Source of the DNA: JAKFEW01 sp036675505
GTDB taxonomy: Bacteria > Cyanobacteriota > Sericytochromatia > S15B-MN24 > JAQBPE01
DNA: 64,000 nucleotides
Assembly: GCA_036675505.1 (NCBI GenBank)
Contig: JAKFEW010000093.1
Location: 42,752 to 106,751 of the forward strand
Direction: 5' to 3'
In this document: positions 60,873 through 64,000 of the stretch, one piece after another
Numbering within the stretch: position 1 is the stretch's first letter
How the letters are laid out: every line of letters starts with the position of its first letter
Notes under the pieces: model-generated
Seen by the model: the letters and a program-made list of their open reading frames with translations, nothing else
The model's database searches: none
What the model was told of the DNA's origin: nothing
Program-made: the position numbers and the translations under genes

Positions 60873-61775
60873 GTGAGCCTCGACGGGTTCCTGTCGCGGC
60901 TGCTGGAGCCGATCACCGGCTGGTGGTCGGTGCCGGGATCCCCGCTGCGGCTGCGCAAGCCCGCGGGCTTCGAACAGACGGACGCCTTCCCGGGGCTCGT
61001 CCAGCCGGCCGGCGCCGGCTCGCTCATGGTCCAGACGCTGCCGGCGCCGTACGCGAAGGTCGCGCCCGGCTTCGACCGCGAGACCTTGCTCGAGCGGGGG
61101 CTGACGCTGCACGGCGACGAGGCCGTGACGGTCGACGGCCGGCCAGGGCGGCTCTTGCAGTGCTCGCAGACCGCGTTCGATCGCGAATACGACAAGTGGA
61201 TCCTGCTGCTCGACGCCAACGAACGCACCGTGCTCGCGATGGCGACCTGGCCCGTCGTGGACGGTCCCGAGCTGGCCCGCCCCTTGCGCGAGGCGCTCCT
61301 CGGCGCGCGGGTCGCCGACACCGACCGCACGGCCGAGGTCCCCGGCTTCCGGCTCGGCGCCTCGCCGCTGCTCGCGCCGGCCGGGAGCTGGGGCGGCATG
61401 GCGATCTTCACGCCCGATGGCCGGTTCGCGCCGGGGGAGCCCCAGGGGGTCGTGTTCCTCGCCGGCTGGGGGCTGGCCGACGTGAAGGGCGACGAGCCGC
61501 GGCGGCGCTTCGCCACCAACCACATCGGCCAGGTGGATGACGACGTCATGGGCCTCAGCGTGACCTGCCAGCGCGCGGTGCGCATCGCCGGCCTGCCCGG
61601 CTGGGAGACCCAGGCCCTCGGCCGCACGCCCCGCGATGACAAGGGGCGCGCGCTCTACGAGACGATCCTGTTCGATGAGGGCCGCTACGCCGTGATGGTG
61701 GGCGTCGTCGACGCGGAAAAGGCGGGGACTTACGTCCCCGCCTTCCAGGCGTTGGCCGAGGGCTTCCGCCCTTAG
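60873..61775 (+). CDS. Unknown protein with two similar halves (DcrB/PsbP-like?)
   Basis: 300 residues from GTG 60873, one base after the lipoprotein stop. It has no signal peptide. Residues about 30-150 and 165-300 share a layout: a VDGRPGRLLQ / IAGLPGWETQ turn, then WILLLDANERTVLAMATWP / ETILFDEGRYAVMVGVV, then a helix. This looks like an internal duplication of a DcrB/PsbP-type fold. The function is unknown; coupling to the LolA-like gene suggests an envelope role. Confidence 0.5.
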   Translation: MSLDGFLSRLLEPITGWWSVPGSPLRLRKPAGFEQTDAFPGLVQPAGAGSLMVQTLPAPYAKVAPGFDRETLLERGLTLHGDEAVTVDGRPGRLLQCSQTAFDREYDKWILLLDANERTVLAMATWPVVDGPELARPLREALLGARVADTDRTAEVPGFRLGASPLLAPAGSWGGMAIFTPDGRFAPGEPQGVVFLAGWGLADVKGDEPRRRFATNHIGQVDDDVMGLSVTCQRAVRIAGLPGWETQALGRTPRDDKGRALYETILFDEGRYAVMVGVVDAEKAGTYVPAFQALAEGFRP

Positions 61776-61779
61776 CGTC

Positions 61780-62673
61780 TTACTCGGCCGTCCAGAAGTC
61801 GTCGGCGCGCTCTTTGTTCGCGGCGAAGTCGTAGGGCATGTAGAAGTAGCCCTTGTCGCCCCAGCCGGCGCCCCACGAGTTGCGCACGATCAGCTGGCGC
61901 TTGGTGTCGTCGTAGCCCACGGCGAGCACCGCGTGACCACCCACCGGCTGCTCGCCCGCGGCGGGCATCGGCATCACGCCATCGTGACCCACCTGGCCGA
62001 TGCTCTGGTACACCAGGAAGCCGAAGGCCACGGTCTGGCCCTTCGCGAGGGAGGCGCGCACGTCGTCGAGCGTGCCGAGCTGGGCCGTTTCCTTCACCTT
62101 GAACTCGCCGGCCGTCTGGTAGGCGCCCTTCGAGGGCTTGAGGCGGAACTTCAGGAAGTTCGTCGAGTAAGGCCACGCGTCGTCGGTGGCGATGCCCTTG
62201 TCCTTGAGCACGGCCATGCCGTCGGTGATGGTCGCGCCGGAATCTTGCCAGCGGGTGCCCATTTTCACGCGCTCCTCGAAGTAGAGGAACAGCGCCGAGA
62301 GGCCCGTCACGCGCTCGTTGTTGGCGCGCTGCATGTGCTCGCGCATGCCCTTGCCCATCGCGAACGCGGTGCAGGCGCCGAGCTGGCCCTGGTCGTAGAC
62401 CGTCGCGTCCTTGTCGCGCAGGTCCATCCGGGTCGGCAGCAGGCCCTGGCGGGGCATCTTCTTCAGCTTCGCCTTCGGCGCGAAGACCTGCTTGTAGCGG
62501 TCCCAGCCGTAGTCGAGCTTGCGGCCGGCGATGCCCTTCCCGGCCATGACGTGGGCGCCGCCGTTGGACACCACCTTCGCGGCGTTGCCGATGCCGGCGG
62601 GACCGGTCTGGCCACAAGCCGCGAGCGTCGTGACGGTCATCAGGCCGAACAGGGCGGTGCGCAGTGCCTTCAT
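61780..62673 (-). CDS. Papain-like (C1 family) cysteine peptidase lipoprotein
   Basis: 297 residues. Signal with lipobox LAAC (Cys20), then a 60-residue spacer and a C1 peptidase domain: Cys101 (DQGQLGACTAFA), His247 (GGHAVLAVGYD) and Asn265 (VRNSWGAGWGDKGYF), so the catalytic set is complete. Bacterial papain-like lipoproteins are uncommon and usually degrade extracellular protein. It probably acts outside the cell or in the periplasm. A TATAGA box at 62735-62740 is its likely -10. Confidence 0.92.
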   Translation of the reverse strand: MKALRTALFGLMTVTTLAACGQTGPAGIGNAAKVVSNGGAHVMAGKGIAGRKLDYGWDRYKQVFAPKAKLKKMPRQGLLPTRMDLRDKDATVYDQGQLGACTAFAMGKGMREHMQRANNERVTGLSALFLYFEERVKMGTRWQDSGATITDGMAVLKDKGIATDDAWPYSTNFLKFRLKPSKGAYQTAGEFKVKETAQLGTLDDVRASLAKGQTVAFGFLVYQSIGQVGHDGVMPMPAAGEQPVGGHAVLAVGYDDTKRQLIVRNSWGAGWGDKGYFYMPYDFAANKERADDFWTAE

Positions 62674-62734
62674 CGGTTTCCTCCGGGTGGGTTCGGGGGG
62701 GGCTGGAACAATTCTTGGTGGAGCGGACAGGTTA

Positions 62735-62740
62735 TCTATA
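62735..62740 (-). promoter_or_regulatory. -10 box for the papain-like gene
   Basis: TATAGA on the minus strand, about 60 bases upstream of ATG 62673, preceded directly by TTTTAACC. The 62700-62800 stretch is AT-rich and also carries a weak plus-strand TTGCCT-N18-TAGAAA (62760-62789) that could serve the divergent gene. Confidence 0.35.
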
Positions 62741-62854
62741 GGTTAAAAGGTCGTTCATCTTGCCTTAATTTCGAAAAAATCTGTAGAAACCCTGATCGAG
62801 CGAACCGGCGAAGCGTGGTACAAGTGACGAACGTTCGCCCGAAAGGATGGTCGC

Positions 62855-63340
62855 ATGCGCGCCTCACCCCTCGCCGTCGCTCTCGTCCTCGCGCTCGCCG
62901 CGCCCGCCGCGGCCCAGAACGAAGACCGCCTCCCGCCGGCCGACGGCCGGGCCATCGGCGGCGCGATCAGCACGATCTCGGGCTCGGGCTTCAGCTACTA
63001 CCGCACCTACGCCAATGGCTGGGGCTGGCACGCCGCCGGGATCGGCTGGGGCCAGGGCGGCACCATGTTCTGGAACGTGGGCGGCGCCCTGACGCGGCAA
63101 ATCGATCGGCGGCCCTGGGGCACGCTCTACGCCCTGCTCGGCGCCGGTGCGGGCATCGACGCCTTCGCGGGCGGCGCGGGCGGCCTCGCGGGGGCCGTCA
63201 CCCCGCAGTACAACCTGACGCCGGGCCTCGGCTTCACCTGGGGCCCGGTGCGCCTCGAGCTCGGCTGGTCGCTCTTCTACAACTATGGTGGTTTCGGCTT
63301 CGGTCCCGGCTACGGCGCTGGCCTCTACTGGTGGTTCTGA
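62855..63340 (+). CDS. Small exported Gly/aromatic-rich protein (outer-membrane-barrel-like)
   Basis: 161 residues with a signal peptide (MRASPLAVALVLALAAPAAA, cleavage before QNE). The mature part alternates Gly and aromatic residues (YYRTYANGWGWHAAGIGWG, GFGFGPGYGAGLYWWF) and ends in Phe, as in small outer-membrane beta-barrels. The last residue pattern WWF is typical of barrel-assembly signals. It overlaps the next gene by 1 base. Function unknown. Confidence 0.7.
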   Translation: MRASPLAVALVLALAAPAAAQNEDRLPPADGRAIGGAISTISGSGFSYYRTYANGWGWHAAGIGWGQGGTMFWNVGGALTRQIDRRPWGTLYALLGAGAGIDAFAGGAGGLAGAVTPQYNLTPGLGFTWGPVRLELGWSLFYNYGGFGFGPGYGAGLYWWF

Positions 63341-63867
63341 TGCGCATCCCGGCCTTTCTGACCGCCGCCGCCCTCGCCCTCACCGCCTGCGGCCCGTCGA
63401 ACCCCGGCCCCAGCGGCGAGCTGGCCGCGGTGTTGACCTTCGGCGCTTACCCGCGTGGCACCCAGGTCGACGAATGGTTCAGCGTCAGCGGCGGGCCCGT
63501 GCCGATGCCCGGCAACTACGGCTGGCGCGAGTACCGCACCGACGACGCCCCGCCCGTGGTGCGGACGCACTACGAGCAGCTCGCCCGCACGAACGGCTGG
63601 ACCCTGACGCCGGCGTCCGCGGCGCCGGACCTGGGCATCGGCGCGAACAACCAGGTGGCCGACCTGAACTTCAAGGGCCGGACGCTGCGCGTCTTCATCA
63701 GCAACGCGCCGGGTGCCGCGGGCTTCTTCGGTCCGGTCAAGGGGCCGCCACCGCCCGAGTACCGCCCCGAGGCGAGCCCGTCGCCCGGCGCGTCGCCAAC
63801 CCCGATCCCCACGCTGCCGCCAGGCCCCTGGTACGTCCGGACGGAAGGCCAGGTGCAGGGCCGATGA
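63340..63867 (+). CDS. Lipoprotein of unknown function
   Basis: 175 residues from ATG 63340 (TGATG overlap). Lipobox LTAC (Cys17) with CGPSNPGPSGE. Residues about 30-135 form a compact domain (YEQLARTNGWTLTPAS, then LNFKGRTLRVFIS). A Pro/Ser/Thr-rich tail follows (EASPSPGASPTPIPTLPPGP). It is probably surface exposed and may pair with the upstream barrel-like protein. Confidence 0.65.
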   Translation: MRIPAFLTAAALALTACGPSNPGPSGELAAVLTFGAYPRGTQVDEWFSVSGGPVPMPGNYGWREYRTDDAPPVVRTHYEQLARTNGWTLTPASAAPDLGIGANNQVADLNFKGRTLRVFISNAPGAAGFFGPVKGPPPPEYRPEASPSPGASPTPIPTLPPGPWYVRTEGQVQGR

Positions 63868-63931
63868 GGCCATCATCCATCAGGCAAGGATGGACATCCC
63901 ACAGCCATGACCGGATAATCGACATGAAATG

Positions 63932-63945
63932 TTAACGATCGTTAA
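63932..63945. promoter_or_regulatory. AT-rich 14-bp perfect palindrome
   Basis: TTAACGATCGTTAA within the last 130 bases, where no gene is visible. The surroundings (63915-63950) are AT-rich, so this is likely a promoter/operator for a gene beyond the right edge or the end of the previous operon. Confidence 0.35.
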
Positions 63946-64000
63946 GATGGCAGGCTGACCAGGCGCTCCCAAGCGGGGAGGTGGGCGAGGGGCCACGTGC

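Noticed and set aside
1..64000. CRISPR arrays, tRNA/rRNA genes, insertion sequences, attachment sites
   Set aside because: I found no regularly spaced direct repeats, no tRNA-like cloverleaf and no transposase or integrase motifs; the only long repeat is the CheR/FapA gene duplication.

Overview
This window is GC-rich throughout and almost fully coding. Genes are tightly packed, with many 1- to 8-base start/stop overlaps, clear Shine-Dalgarno (SD) sequences and frequent GTG starts. Several lipoproteins with lipobox cysteines, a LolA-like protein, a small outer-membrane-barrel-like protein and surface-glycan genes point to a free-living diderm (Gram-negative-type) bacterium. I cannot fix the taxon. 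The ruvX then DUF1292 order is typical of Bacillota and occurs in some deep-branching diderm lineages (non-photosynthetic relatives of Cyanobacteria are one guess), and the large chemosensory content would also suit a gliding or pilus-driven organism. I see no tRNA, rRNA, CRISPR array, transposase or integrase.

Layout. (1) 1-2 kb, minus strand: glycosyltransferase/TPR, ruvX and the start of a DUF1292 gene. (2) 2.2-8.1 kb, plus strand: a translationally coupled nucleotide-sugar and surface-glycan cluster (CDP-glucose synthesis, sugar C-methyltransferase, 3,5-epimerase-like, acyltransferase, SDR, CmcI-type methyltransferase, glycosyltransferase). (3) 8.2-10.5 kb: an unknown membrane-anchored protein with a structured leader, an ArsR-DUF2087 repressor preceded by a 44-bp operator-like palindrome, and a DUF4424-like exported protein. 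(4) 10.5-19.4 kb, plus strand: a giant DUF4011-helicase-Vsr-type protein (candidate one-gene phage defence), then a SulP transporter fused to STAS and RCK_C domains, then KtrA and KtrB. (5) 19.4-24.6 kb: a single-domain response regulator, an unknown membrane protein, and the circularly permuted ATP-grasp / alpha-E / transglutaminase pair. (6) 24.6-29.8 kb, minus strand: a 1708-residue kinase-like/AAA/GAF/histidine-kinase protein. (7) 29.8-58.4 kb: a chemosensory island. (8) 58.5-64 kb: SDR with SRPBCC, lipoproteins, a papain-like peptidase and small exported proteins.

The chemosensory island is the distinctive part. A minus-strand operon runs cheY, FapA/DUF342, cheX, MCP, cheW, cheA, cheR, cheB and then continues into two tandem copies of a pair made of a divergent CheR-like protein and a short FapA-like beta-helix protein. 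Divergently, a REC-LuxR regulator is coupled to a multi-PAS histidine kinase. A second block (47.8-51.2 kb) repeats FapA-like plus MCP beside a second REC-LuxR regulator. A third (51.2-58.4 kb) holds two FIST sensor proteins, a 66-residue companion, a decayed CheA fragment, two PAS histidine kinases and a second FapA/CheX pair. In total there are five FapA/DUF342-type proteins, two CheX phosphatases, two MCPs, three CheR-family proteins and one intact CheA/CheW. Shared GTCCCGAT-containing motifs lie in the regulatory regions of all three blocks. My inference is that FapA-like beta-helix proteins are a structural or localising part of this signalling system.
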